NCBI GenBank assembly: GCA_003427395.1
Contig: BFEA01000343.1
Coordinates: 1,650,768 to 1,676,864, forward strand
DNA from: Chara braunii
Taxonomy: Eukaryota > Streptophyta > Charophyceae > Charales > Characeae
Direction: 5' to 3'
DNA: 26,097 nucleotides
The translations under genes and the position numbers were made by a program. This document shows, piece after piece, positions 14,935 to 24,726 of the stretch. Positions within the stretch are counted from its first letter, which is position 1, and each line of letters begins with the position of its first letter. The notes under the pieces were generated by a model. It saw only the letters and a program-made list of their open reading frames with translations. It made no database searches and was not told the DNA's origin.

Positions 14935-15942
14935 TTCTCTGTGTTTCAGCCCCAGTCTCCCATACAGGAGCTGCCACTGGACCCCTTAGAATGGCAATGG
15001 CAGTCTGCAAGGAAAACGGCGCCCCGCCCCCCAGGCAGACAAACGACTGCACCAACCAGGAAGATCTACCTCCACAATCTAACGGTTAAGACCACATACA
15101 GGATGCGCAGACTGAAGAGGCAGCTGAGGGATCAGATAAACGACAGATGGGCCAGACACCTCAACGTAGACCGGGCCCTCGTTACGCCCATCAAGTGGTT
15201 TAGCAACAATAAAGGTCGCCCACCGCTGCCTCCCCACAAATGCTTGGCTAATAGAACACACCCACCTGGAACAGAAAGGGGTTGCACTGCCCTGGTGTCA
15301 GCGGTGCCTCACGGCTTTCCCCTCATGCAAATGGAATGAGACAATCGAGCACATCTTTATGCAGTGTCCGGTGGCCGTACTGACGTGGCGCTGGTGGGAC
15401 AGGGTATGGCGCAAGATGGTACCGGACACTCCCTGGCGTGGTCTTGGAGGGCGATCCTCTCCGGTCACTGCCCCGAAATGGCTGCAGCTTCCGTCTACAC
15501 AGAAAAGTGGTTTAGCCTTGGTAGAAGAACGGTTCTCTGGGCTCTGTGGTGGCAGCGATGCCTTCTCAGTCTCGTTAGAGCGGGGGATGGAGAGCTCAGA
15601 GAACAGATTAAGGAGAAGATTCAGGTGGAATTGCTGCGTAGATGGTATGATTTGAAAAGCCAGCTGGATACTTTCCAAATGGACCAGGACATTAAGCGGG
15701 CCCTTACGGCCTTCTGCACAGAATGGCTTGGGGGAGACCGAGGGGGATGGGTAGCTAAGATACAGTGGGGAGGGGATCAATCAAGTGGACAGGATGGAGT
15801 ACAACAGGCCCCCCCCAGAGATTACCGCCTGGTGTTCAATGATTGGACCAATTTCGAGCCCTCGTTCCCGATGCGACCCTCTTCTGATTTCCCGGACCCT
15901 TTCCCTCCCCACCCGCTTTCTCTAGCCGAGACCCTTACTTAA
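14935..15942 (+). pseudogene. LINE (non-LTR retrotransposon) C-terminal remnant
   Basis: Three frame segments join into a decayed C-terminus of a LINE ORF2-type protein. Frame 1 (about 14935-15200) has the segment INDRWARHLNVD. Frame 2 (about 15215-15450) has HRCLPTNAWLIEH, then WCQRC and NETIEHIF.QCPVA, the Cys/His zinc-binding region (zf-RVT type) that follows the reverse transcriptase in plant LINEs. Frame 1 again (about 15450-15942) has RRTVLWALWWQRC. The RT catalytic core and endonuclease are not seen, so it is 5'-truncated. Frameshifts lie near 15205 and 15450. No poly(A) follows directly. LINE enzymes are the usual agents that copy snRNA and tRNA fragments in trans. Confidence 0.65.
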
Positions 15943-15945
15943 GTT

Positions 15946-16315
15946 GCCTCCCCTGGCTGCCCCCCTGGGGTGACACAGAAGTTCCTACACAAGGTTCAAG
16001 ATCCGAAGAGCCGGTGAGCGCCCCGGTGTGGACAAGAAGTACCGGAGGTGGAGCCCCTCAGGCGCAGAATAGGCAGCGCAGTCACATAAGGAAGAGATGC
16101 TTTTTCTGGCGGCCGAATCAGGGCTGAAGAGATGGCTCTGCAAATGCCTACCCCCCAGCACCCCCCGGGGAATGCTTACCAGACGAAACATCATCCTTTC
16201 CCTGCACAGTAAATCCTCTGATCTCAGAGTAATCAATTCTGGCAGGAATTCTCTTTAATTCTCCTTTATCCCCTATCAGAGCGACTTCCTCTTTCATTTC
16301 AATTCTGTACAAGGG
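15946..16315. other. No recognisable gene
   Basis: Sequence downstream of the LINE remnant; it may include its 3' UTR. No poly(A) or target-site duplication could be assigned. Confidence 0.4.
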
Positions 16316-16440
16316 ACGCTGGACCCGTTTTCCAGCAGGTGACGCTCCCCACCAATAGATGGAGCCTCCCCTGGGTGCTAGTGGTGTCTGTTTTTAACCA
16401 GTATCACTAGCACTACAGGGTGTGTCTTTGGTTAAAAAAG

Positions 16441-16472
<32 letters not shown>

Positions 16473-16475
16473 GAA
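16316..16475 (+). repeat. Repeat family D with A-rich tail
   Basis: Starts GACGCTGGACCCGTTTTCCAGCAGGTG and continues through CTCCCCACCAATAGATGGAGCC. After about 60 bp of other sequence it ends in an interrupted poly(A) (about 16434-16471). The first 55 bp recur at 25892-25944, also followed by an interrupted poly(A), and part occurs inverted at 5169-5205. The layout suggests a poly(A)-tailed retroposon. Confidence 0.6.
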
Positions 16476-16576
16476 TTTTCTGACGTCTTCCCTGCTCTGC
16501 ACCTACCAGTGGCAGAGAGATTGGCTAAAACGCCAATTATATACAATTTCTGGGCTCTAGGTCAATGAGATCTTCC

Positions 16577-16750
16577 CTAAGGGCCAGATCCGACTGGAAG
16601 GGGCGATTGGAATAAGTGTCTGAATCTGGACGTGTTCCACGCACAGATGCAGAAAAGCAGATCAATCACAGTTTTCTGCACCTTGCCAAAAACACGTCCA
16701 CATTCAGACACTCATCCCAATCCTCTTTGCCAGTGGGATCTGGCCCTAAG
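16577..16750 (+). mobile_element. Hairpin MITE H1, copy 3
   Basis: The best-preserved copy. The left end CTAAGGGCCAGATCC.ACTGG and the reverse complement of the right end, CTTAGGGCCAGATCCCACTGG, pair. Pairing goes on through GATTGG.AT.AGTGTCTGAAT and TGGACGTGTT for about 60 bp. The centre carries GCAGAAAAGCAGATCAATC. It lies 160 bp upstream of the retrotransposon. Confidence 0.8.
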
Positions 16751-16904
16751 AAGCAAGTGGCAACTACAATGATCCTACTTGATTTCATCTGCCAGTTTGT
16801 TCCCTGGATTCACACACAGGCTAGCGGAGAATAGGTGAAGAGGTCTATGTGGTCTATCTGAACTGGTTACATGAAAATTTTTCGAACTTTTGTCTCTGTT
16901 GAAT

Positions 16905-16909
16905 ATCTG
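16905..16909 (+). repeat. Candidate target-site duplication, left
   Basis: ATCTG directly before the 5' LTR matches ATCTG at 25876-25880 directly after the 3' LTR. Five bases is the usual length for Ty3/gypsy integration. Confidence 0.55.
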
Positions 16910-17107
16910 TAAAAGGGCCTTTACCCAATTCAGACCCTGAATGACGAATGCAGCATAGTGGGGTCACTCGGCCAGAGCCCAACTCGTGAAAAGCAGATCA
17001 AAAGGCATGTTCTCTGGGTCAAAAGTCACATCCTAACTAAAGCAAAAGTCATGTCAAAGGTCACGGTCGTGCCACTGGACGAACAGTTGCAGTATTCAAT
17101 TGTGGGA

Positions 17108-17207
17108 GACACATCTGTTCATCCAGAGGGTGTGCAAGTCATGTCTGTTCAAGCAGGAGATGTGTCTGTTCGGGCAGTAGGTGTGTCTGTTTGTACTGAA
17201 GTTCGGA
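17108..17207 (+). repeat. U3 tandem repeats in the 5' LTR
   Basis: About four degenerate units of roughly 30 bp built on TGTCTGTTC..GCAG.AG.TG occur upstream of the TATA box, and the same array is in the 3' LTR (24925-25030). Such arrays often act as retrotransposon enhancers, though that role here is inference. Confidence 0.6.
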
Positions 17208-17693
17208 GGGAAGTCAAAGACCAGGTCCCAGTCCAGTCAAAGTCCAACATGAGGTCTAGGTTCAGACCCCAAGTCCGAAATTCAGGCCTGAAGGCCGCAG
17301 CAGCAGCAGACCCTGAAGGAAAAGGTACTGGGACACACACTGCAGAGGTCTGGGACAGGGAAGACCCAAGTGTGCCAATGCAGACCTCGCGAAGGGAGGC
17401 CAGCAGTATAAGAAACCAGGCCAGCCTCCCCACACGACAGATCTCCAGTGGCATTGTTGCGTGGAAGTGCTGAAAGCACTTGTGCGCTAGCAGGCTGGGG
17501 AAGCGCTGGCAGAAGAAGCTGCGCAAGAGGAGAGAAGGGGCTGGGTGCTGGCTGGCAGAAGCAGCCATAGCTGCGCCAGCATGTTAGTAGAGGTAGAAGG
17601 GTTAGAGGTAGTCTTCAGTGAGTAGCATTCAGAGTAGATTCTCGTAGTAGGAGTGTGCATGCATGGTGGGGCGAGAGGACCAAGATAAGGGAT

Positions 17694-17700
17694 CTATAAA
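17694..17700 (+). promoter_or_regulatory. TATA box of the 5' LTR
   Basis: CTATAAA in GGGATCTATAAAGCGAAG, conserved in the 3' LTR at 25535-25541. It would place the transcript start at about 17725, in the middle of the LTR, giving a U3 of about 815 bp. Confidence 0.6.
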
Positions 17701-18038
17701 GCGAAGAGCAAGAGGAGAGAGGGAGGGACAGGTTCCTGAGTTGGCTATGGTGGATACTTACCTGTTCCGCGCTGCATTGTCATCTGGAGGAGGCGCTGGC
17801 AGAGCCAAGCCCGTGTGATGTTGATGAACGAGGGAGACTTGTGATACTATTCGGCGCTTTACTCTTGAACTCGAGATACTCTTTATAATGTTGTTGTGAT
17901 AATATAAGCTGCGCTACCTTGGTTCTCATCCCATCTCGACTTTGCTTTGTATGAAGCTTCATAATCTGTGTGGATGATATCTTGGCATGCAATGTGATAC
18001 ACTCTGGCAAGTTGTGGACAGTCAGGTCCCTTGCAATG

Positions 18039-18050
18039 TGGTATCAGAGC
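18039..18050 (+). promoter_or_regulatory. Primer-binding site for initiator Met-tRNA
   Basis: TGGTATCAGAGC, complementary to the 3' end of plant initiator tRNA-Met including CCA, starts four bases after the 5' LTR. It is the primer site for minus-strand DNA synthesis in most plant LTR retrotransposons. Confidence 0.92.
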
Positions 18051-18958
18051 AGAACTTGTTGCGCTCGCTGAAGTGCTGGCATGAGTAAGGCCGGCAAGGA
18101 AGATATGCTGGCTTGAAGATGTTGGCTATGGTGAGAGTGTGAGAGAGAGTGGATTGGGATAGGAGAGGGGAGTAGGCCGAAGTGGAAGGGGCTAAGGAGG
18201 ACTTACCTGCGCAAGGAGCGTGGAGTGCGGAGCGACGAGGAGTCTTCATCGACATCTACAGAAGAGAGAAGAGTCCCTCATCCCCTTATTTGGCTGCATG
18301 AGTGTGTGTCGTGTACCTCTACTTCCCCTTCTCTCTGGTGGTCGCTGCTGCTATCAGGTCTACCCACGGTTTGGTCTAGTCTGAACGTCAGGACTCAAGT
18401 GTAGACGGTCACGTCAGAGTTGAGAGTGGTCAGAGTCCTGGTCTGGTCCTATCTTCTACCCCTCTGGTCTGACATCTGCGCTGTAGGATGTAGTGGAAAT
18501 TGGAGTAAGTTGGGAGGTTGTGGCAGACAACCACGTTAGGTTGTAAGCAAGGTATAAGGCATAGTCAAACTGGGCAGAAGTAATCTGTGATCGAAGTATT
18601 GTCCAAGCATCTGATATAGCGAACACTCCAGCTTCTCCCTGCGCATAAGGATAGACAAGCAAGGTTAATTAAAAAAAAAAAAAAAAAGACACAGCCAGAT
18701 CGAAAGGAAAGTGAGAAAGGTACTAACTAAGTGGGAGACAGATAGCGTGTAAAAAAAAAAAGAAAGGAGAAGTCCTATTCTATAGTGAAGTCCTATATTG
18801 TTCGAAATTCGTTATTCTTGAAGCAGCAATCTCCGGAGTTTGAAAAAAAAAAAAAAAAAAAACAGAACAGCATCCCATCCACGTCAGACAGAGTTTAGTA
18901 TAGTGAAGGGGTAGTCACTAGGTGGACCAGCGGAGGGCCCCCTGTGTTGTCATCCACC
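18051..18958 (+). other. Retrotransposon leader
   Basis: About 0.9 kb between the primer-binding site and the first plausible gag ATG, with stops in all frames. It contains A-runs at about 18670, 18750 and 18843. An inverted repeat lies at 18907-18925 (GGGGTAGTCACTAGGTGGA) against 18951-18972, next to the ATG. Packaging signals would be expected here but cannot be identified by eye. Confidence 0.6.
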
Positions 18959-21040
18959 ATGGATGACTACCCCATGCAGGGATTATTGGCCCTATCTTTT
19001 TTGTTTGGGCCCATCTTCAGACTCTTTTTCCCATTGGGTTGTGGAAGAACATGTTCGTCCCATATGATGATTCGATCAGAGGCAACCAAGCCAGGGCCCA
19101 CGCTATTAGAATAGGCTGAGATTGATCGCCGGCAGGCAGAAAATAAAAAAGAAAAAGACAGAAAGAAGAAGAAATAAAAAAGAAAATGCAAATGGAAGAA
19201 GAAAGAATGAAGAAGGAAATGAAAGAAAAGTTGGAAAGGGAATTGAAAGAAGAATTGCAGACAATAGAGGAAGAAGATGAACCTGCTGATGATAGGCTCA
19301 TCAGGCGGCGGACAGAAAAAGGAGAAACTAGCCAGACAGGTGGGGAATTCCAGGTCAAACCGCTGGATTGGTATGATCAATTGCATATTCCAGCGACCGA
19401 ATTGAAGAGACGGAGGAGGAGAGAGATCTGTTCGTTGCAAAACTGACATCTATTAAAGATTAAAGGGAACTGCATATGAGAATGTTAGCAGCAAAACGAC
19501 AAGAATTGGACGAAAGGAAAATACTGCAAGTAGAGGGTGCAAGGCTACAAAGAGAACTGCAAGACCAAAAATATAAACAAGCTGCAACAGAATAAAAACT
19601 AGCCCTCTTGACAGAAATAACTCTGCATACAAAGCAAGAGCTATAAGCAATGAACAAAACGTTACAAAAAGTTGAAACCCACCAATATGAGTTTGAGGGA
19701 GCCTGGAACACCTTTCTGTAGAAGTCTGTCAAAGATGTTGATCAACATATTCAATCGTGTATTCAGAAACTAGATGATCACATCAACCAAACCTTTACTC
19801 CCGCCGTAATTGAAAAAATAATTCGTGGCGGCAGCGGCGGCGGAGGAGGAGATGGAGAAGGAGACGGGGGAGATGGTGACAGGAAAGGAAAGGGTGTGTT
19901 GCGAGAAGACACGGGGGATGCAAAAAAGATTAAGGTTAAAGTGTCGTGGACATACACAGGCAAGAGAGAGGAGAGTGTCCTACATTGGATTGCGGTGGTA
20001 GAGTCATATGTATACGGACAACGCATCCCGTATTGGGATAGAGTCTTCATGGTCACCTCGTGCATGGCCGACGATGCGATGAGCTTCGCTATATCGTTGC
20101 AAAAAGAAGCGAACTTCCAGACCATGATTGAGTATTTACAGCAAACAAGAATTGAAGACTTCTTTAAGGCTGTTAGAGAAAGATTTGAAGATAAAAATCT
20201 GGCTCGCCGAAGAAAAGTGTTAATCTTAAACATTGCAGATCGGAAATGGAAGAGTGTGTTTGCACTCAAAACAACGATGGATGAACTCTTACAATGCGCT
20301 GAACATGGACTCACTCTCACTCAAATCCTCAATTATTTCACTAGGGCACTGCCCGACCCTCTCCATACTCAGTTATATCCCCGCACAAAGGAAGAGGGGA
20401 TGACATACGAGAAGTTCAGCAAGATCGCTATAGATCATGCTAACTTCTTAGTCGAGGCTAATTATTGTCATTACTGGAAAGATCTGAAAGCAGGTAAGAA
20501 ATGGCAAAATCGCACTATCTCAGGGAACATACATGGGAAAGACAATCTCCTTTTTACTTTTGAAGAAGGAGGTGTCGAAAATCTCTCTTACGACCCGATA
20601 GATTATGGTCTAAAGGGAGGACCCAACGACACGGTAGTTCAGGAGGGGGACTACGTGGCTGTTGCAGCCCGCGGGGGAGGGCGACAAGGAAGAGGGACGT
20701 GGCCGAGGAAGAGGAGGCCGCGGACGCGGTGGGAGAGGACCCGGTACCCCGAGGGGTGGTGGCGAAGGTAGCTACTACGTGGGTGGAATGGTCCCTCGCA
20801 AGGTGGCTGTGGTTCGTATTCTACCTTGGGAAGAGGAAGAGACGCATGGTATGGTACATGAGACGAACCATATCCACCCCATCCAGGTTTGCCCGAAGGG
20901 CCGAAGGGGAGCCTTTGGGGATTACAGAGAAAGTTTGGAAGGATAGAAAGGTCGCCGATCAATGCCTTAAATGTGGTGACCCCAACCACATCGTTCCCTT
21001 CTGTCCCGACTATAAACAACTAAAAGGGAACAACCAGTAG
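18959..21040 (+). pseudogene. gag: gag pseudogene (capsid/nucleocapsid)
   Basis: Structural polyprotein of the retrotransposon, which would form the cytoplasmic virus-like particle. A possible start is the ATG at 18959 (MDDYPMQG); the true start is uncertain. The N-terminal third is a Lys/Glu/Gln-rich coiled coil (about 19115-19790), followed by a Gly-rich linker at 19825-19880. The capsid-like region is at 19896-20480 (VSWTYTGKREESVLHWI). A basic Arg-Gly-Gly stretch lies at 20660-20775, and a CCHC zinc knuckle at 20963-21004. The frame changes several times: frame 2 to 1 near 19180, 1 to 3 near 19415, 3 to 1 near 20690, 1 to 2 before 20960. In-frame stops are at 19112, 19461, 19593, 19644 and 19719. 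It is clearly inactive. Confidence 0.88.
20963..21004 (+). other. gag CCHC zinc knuckle
   Basis: CLKCGDPNHIVPFC fits C-X2-C-X4-H-X4-C exactly. It is the nucleocapsid RNA-binding motif of Ty3/gypsy Gag and all four ligands are intact. Confidence 0.93.
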
Positions 21041-21234
21041 AGGTTTCAGTTGCCTCTACCGGAACTTCGGATGTAAGCAGAAAGACATCCTCTTATCTGA
21101 AGGTTTCTCAGGCAGAAACTGAAAAGACATACAGTCCCCACCTAGTACATTGTCCAGAGGTGGCAAGTGTATGTACCTCTCTAGGTGGATCCCTCGCTGG
21201 CATGAGTGATGAGTTGGCCGCTCGTCGCCAAGCC

Positions 21235-21573
21235 TGGACTGAAATGAAGAAACGAAAAGGACAGTTAATAATTGCAGATCTAGAGATAAATAAAGCAAGA
21301 GTTGGAGGAATGATTGACAATGGGTCAACGCGCAACTATATCAGTAAGAAAGGATTGCAAAAACTGCGACTCGGGCTAAAGGTTCAACAGTTAGATGAGC
21401 CCGTTATGAGTAAGCTAGCTAATAGTACTATAACTATAATGGATAGATATGTTGAAGGGGTCAAGATATACTTCCGGCTCGAAGCAGAGGAGAAGGTGGA
21501 ACACATTCTCCACTCTCTGACTCTCTTGGTGGAAGATAATCTCCCTTTTGACATTCTTTTAGGCATGGATTGA
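21235..21573 (+). pseudogene. Aspartic protease domain
   Basis: Processes Gag-Pol in functional elements. The active-site motif reads IDNGSTRNYIS (Asp codon at 21316) and the flap-end motif is DILLGMD (about 21550-21570). The residue after the catalytic Asp is Asn where the family has Ser or Thr (D-S/T-G), a likely inactivating change. The domain ends at a TGA (21571-21573) in a position where related elements have Trp. Confidence 0.85.
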
Positions 21574-21844
21574 GGTGAAGCTGCAAATGCGGATATAAAG
21601 TTAAGGGACCATGAGTATTGGCTCCCAATTCCGCAGGGTGGAAAGAAGAAAATCCGTATATTCCATGAATCTGGTAAGGAAAGTAGCTTAGCTCATTGTT
21701 GTATGAGTGTCCCCGCGTTCGCCCGCCATGTGAAAAAATATAACTTGTATGATCAAGTTTTTGTTGCATATGTGCGCCCAGTGAAGGAGGGTGAAGTCAA
21801 AGAAGAGGCAAAGTCCCTCGAAATTAAAAAAAAAATAAAAAAAA

Positions 21845-22720
21845 TTGAAAAAAATTGCGGATGCGGCAGAAGCCCTAAGCGGTGTGGTGGAACGACCAAT
21901 CAAACATCACACTGAAATTGTACCAGGAAGTCAGATTCCTAAGGGGCCTATATATCGAATGTCACCCAAAGAATTGGACGAACTGCGAACCCAGCTTGAT
22001 GAAATGTTGGAAAAGGGATGGATAAGACCTAGTTCCTCGCCTTATGGTGCGCCAGTGCTTCTTGTGTCAAAGAAAGATGGCGGGGTCCACATGTGCATAG
22101 ATTATAGAAGATTAAATGATATAACAGTTAAGAATGCCGAGCAATTGTCGAGGATAGACGACTTGTTGGATCGAGTGCAGGGTAGCAAATACTTCACTAA
22201 GATTGATTTGAAGTTTGGCTACCATCAAATTGAGGTAGAGCTAGAAGACCAATACAAGACTGTCTTTTGGACAAGGTATGGGCACTATGAGTTCATTATG
22301 TTGCCCTTTGGTCTTACAAATGCCCCTGCAACGTTCCAAAGAACGATGAATGAGTTTTTCCGCGAGTGGCTTGATAAGTTTGTTGTCGTTTATCTTGATG
22401 ATATTTTGATTTTTAGTAAAGATTTGAAAGAACATTGTAAACACCTTCGACTCGTGCTAAATAAATTGTGTGAAGCAAAACTGAAGTTAAACCCCAAGAA
22501 GTGCGAGTGGGCTAAGCGTCAGGTTTATATCTGGGGCACGTGCTTGATGTTGATGGAATCAAACCGGAAGACGCAAAAATTGCAGCAATTCGCAATTGGC
22601 CTAACCCCCACACTTTGACTGGGTTGCGGTCGTTCTTTGGGCTAGCCAACTATTATCGGAAGTTCGTTAGACACTTCACGATATTGCTGCTCCCCTTCGC
22701 AGATTGCTAAAGAAAGAAAC
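21845..22720 (+). pseudogene. Reverse transcriptase domain
   Basis: RNA-dependent DNA polymerase. Visible family motifs in order are PYGAPVLLVSKKDGG, KIDLKFGYHQI (first catalytic Asp at 22205-22207), LPFGLTNAPATFQ and the YLDD box at 22391-22402 (two catalytic Asp). All three metal-binding aspartates are present. The frame breaks near 22525 and continues in another frame with LGHVLDVDGIKPEDAKIAAI and FFGLANYYRKFV to about 22670. Confidence 0.95.
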
Positions 22721-23065
22721 GATCTGGAAGTGAGACTCTGATTGTACGGCTTCATTCAAGCGTCTAAAGAAATGTCTAATTAACTATCCGGTTTTGAAAG
22801 TTGTTGATCCCTCTCTGCCCTTTGTTGTCACAACCGACGCCAGTCAATATGAGATAGGCGCTGTACTCCAACAAGATGATGGGAATGGATACAGGCCTGT
22901 GAAGCTTATGTCCCGACGACTGCTTATTGAGAAGGTCGCCGCTTCTACGTATGAGAGAGAGTTGTTTGCTCTCCGAGAAGCTCTGGATCATTGGCGACAC
23001 TATCTCTCAGGACGCCATTTCAAAGTGTACTAAGATCATGAGACACTTCGTTGGCTTAAAACACA
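22680..23065 (+). pseudogene. RNase H domain
   Basis: Degrades the RNA strand of RNA-DNA hybrids. TTDASQYEIGAVLQQ (catalytic Asp at 22836-22838), STYERELFAL with the conserved Glu, and DHETLRWLKTQ are visible. A TGA at 22731 interrupts the connection domain. A TAA at 23031 falls just before the DHET motif. A small deletion with a frame change after KTQAR removes the segment that normally joins to the DFELKPVKG and NVVADALSRR motifs. Confidence 0.9.
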
Positions 23066-23119
23066 GGCCCGCTGAGATTGACCAGTATGATTTTGAGCTA
23101 AAGCCAGTTAAGGGTATGT

Positions 23120-24180
23120 ATAACGTTGTTGCTGACGCACTAAGTCGAAGATCCGATTTCTTCTGTACCATTGTAACATATCTAGATGTAAGCACCGATT
23201 TACAAGAGAAAATTAAAAGTGCGTATTCCACAGATCCTGTTTATGGCGCTGTGATTAAGCGTATACAAGAAGCTCCTCAAGAGTTTCCTAACTATCGTAT
23301 TACCCAAGGACTGTTATTTGAAAGAACGGATGTGCATGATAGACTTTGTATTCCTAATAAGGAAGAGATCAAAAGTTTGATCTTGGGGGAGTGCCATGAC
23401 ACCGAAGATCATTTCGGGTGGAAAAAAACTTATGCAAGCCTGTTACATTCCTACATCTGGTCTCGCATGAAACCCGATTGCATTGCATATGTGCAGGGCT
23501 GTCAAGTAAGCCAAAGAAATAAGAGCACCACTCAGCCTCCCCTCGGTCTGTTGAAGCCTTTGCCAATTTCAACCGGTCCAGGAGACTCTGTGTCCATTGA
23601 CTTTATGGACACTAAGGTAAAAAGCAAGAATGGAAAGACGCAAGTTATGGTCATCGTTGACAAATTTAGTAAGTATGCAGTCTTCGTAGCATTACCAGCG
23701 GAAGCAAACACAGAATTGGTAATCCGGAAATTCTTCAACCATTGGGTGAAGGATTATGAGCATCCCTTAACGATTGTAAGTGATAGAGATTCGCGGTTCA
23801 CAAGTGAACAATGGCAGCAACTGATGAATGTCTATGGCTTTAAATTAACTATGTCCTCAGGCAGACACCCTGAAACAAACGGTCAAACCGAGCAAATGAA
23901 CAAGATTTTGCAGCAAACATTGCGCATGTACATACGTCCCGACCAGATTGATTGGGATGAGCATTTGCCCAAAGTTGCTAGTGCTTATAATAACTCTGTT
24001 CACGTATCTACGAGCAAGACTCCAATGGAGTTACATTTGGGATGGCGTCCACGCAGACCTATCGATTGCCTGAACTCGGATCAAGTACATAAGCTTCCAC
24101 TAGGAACGAGTGAATTTGCATTACAATATCAGAAAGACATTGAGAAAGTGAAGAAAAATATAATGAAGGCACAACATTAG
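23120..24180 (+). pseudogene. Integrase: zinc-binding and catalytic core
   Basis: Inserts the cDNA into host chromatin in the nucleus. After the NVVADALSRR motif ending RT/RH comes an HHCC-type N-terminal domain (about 23392-23520). In it the last ligand is Ser (GCQVSQRNK, AGC at 23509-23511) in place of Cys. The catalytic triad is D (SIDFMD, 23599-23601), D (SDRDSRF, 23782-23784) and E (NGQTEQMN, 23890-23892), with 60 and 35 residues between them, so DD35E is intact. The frame is open until a TAG at 24178, then continues for about 14 codons. Confidence 0.95.
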
Positions 24181-24224
24181 ATGATAGAACAGGCGAACAA
24201 GCACAAGAGACCTTCTCAATTGCT

Positions 24225-24686
24225 GTAGGTGATCTGGTATGGGTTAAATCTAAGGAATTCGTTCCTTAGGAGAACATATCCCAGAAACTGTTACCAGCCT
24301 ACGAAGGACCTTGGCAAGTTTTAGATGTGATTGGAGACGTGGATGAACCTTCTTATGTGATTGAGATTCCTCTGCATTTGCATACATATCCAGTTTTCCA
24401 CGCTTCAAAGCTCTTACCTTGCGTGACAAATGAGTTATTTCCCAGTCGCAGATCAGCGATACCTCCTAGTATGGATGAGAAATATGATGTGGACAAGATT
24501 GTTCCTGAAAACACTCTTCAAACTGGACGTAGAGGCAGACCCCAACGACAATATAAAGTAAGATTTGCATATCAGGACCCAAGTGAAGATCGCTGGTTCA
24601 CAAGAGAAGAATTAATGGACTCTGCGCCTCATATTGTAGCTGCATATGAAAAAGCAAGAAAAGGAATAAACATAATAGATAAATGA
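24225..24686 (+). pseudogene. Integrase C-terminus with GPY/F-like module and chromodomain
   Basis: VGDLVWVKSKEF and LLPAYEGPWQVL (GPY/F-type module), then YPVFHASKLLP, are followed by a chromodomain at about 24483-24662. The latter has YDVDKIV, YKVRFAYQDPSEDRWF and APHIVAAYEKAR in the usual order. In chromoviruses this domain guides integration by binding histone tails. The aromatic cage looks incomplete, as it does in many plant chromoviruses. A TAG at 24267 breaks the frame, and a frameshift near 24215 separates this part from the integrase core. The terminal stop is at 24684-24686. Confidence 0.88.
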
Positions 24687-24726
24687 AGGTTTTTCTCAGA
24701 GGACTTCGAAACTAGGCCGGCGAGAG

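Larger units (their letters stand above)
16910..18034 (+). repeat. 5' LTR (about 1,125 bp)
   Basis: Begins TAAAAGGGCCTTTACC and ends GTCAGGTCCCTTGC, four bases before the primer-binding site. It aligns end to end with 24727-25875. If a canonical TG...CA rule is applied, the ends would shift by one base (TGTAAAAG...TTGCA), but the 3' LTR does not start with TG and the ATCTG duplication favours the boundary given. It holds a TATA box, a U3 tandem repeat and a T-rich U5-like 3' part. Confidence 0.9.
21031..24686 (+). pseudogene. pol: pol pseudogene (PR-RT-RH-IN-chromodomain)
   Basis: Enzymatic polyprotein of the element. The reading frame opens at about 21019, overlapping the end of gag (stop at 21038-21040) in the -1 frame. 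Given the decay, this may be a mutation and not a programmed shift. The order is protease, RT, RNase H, integrase, chromodomain. Frame shifts lie at about 21830-21850 (in an A-rich run), 22525, 22680, 23035-23065 (with a small deletion) and 24215. In-frame stops are at 21571 (TGA), 22731 (TGA), 23031 (TAA), 24178 (TAG) and 24267 (TAG). Most catalytic residues survive in pieces, but no functional polyprotein can be made. Confidence 0.92.

Noticed and set aside
21019-21040. Programmed -1 frameshift between gag and pol
   Set aside because: The overlap exists but the element has many random frameshifts, and no slippery heptamer with a downstream stem is evident at the overlap.
18959-24686. TAA/TAG read as Gln (alternative nuclear code, as in some green algae)
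   Set aside because: The same gag-pol uses many ordinary CAA and CAG codons, also has TGA at Trp positions and one TAA at a non-Gln position, and carries several frameshifts. Decay by C-to-T change explains this better.
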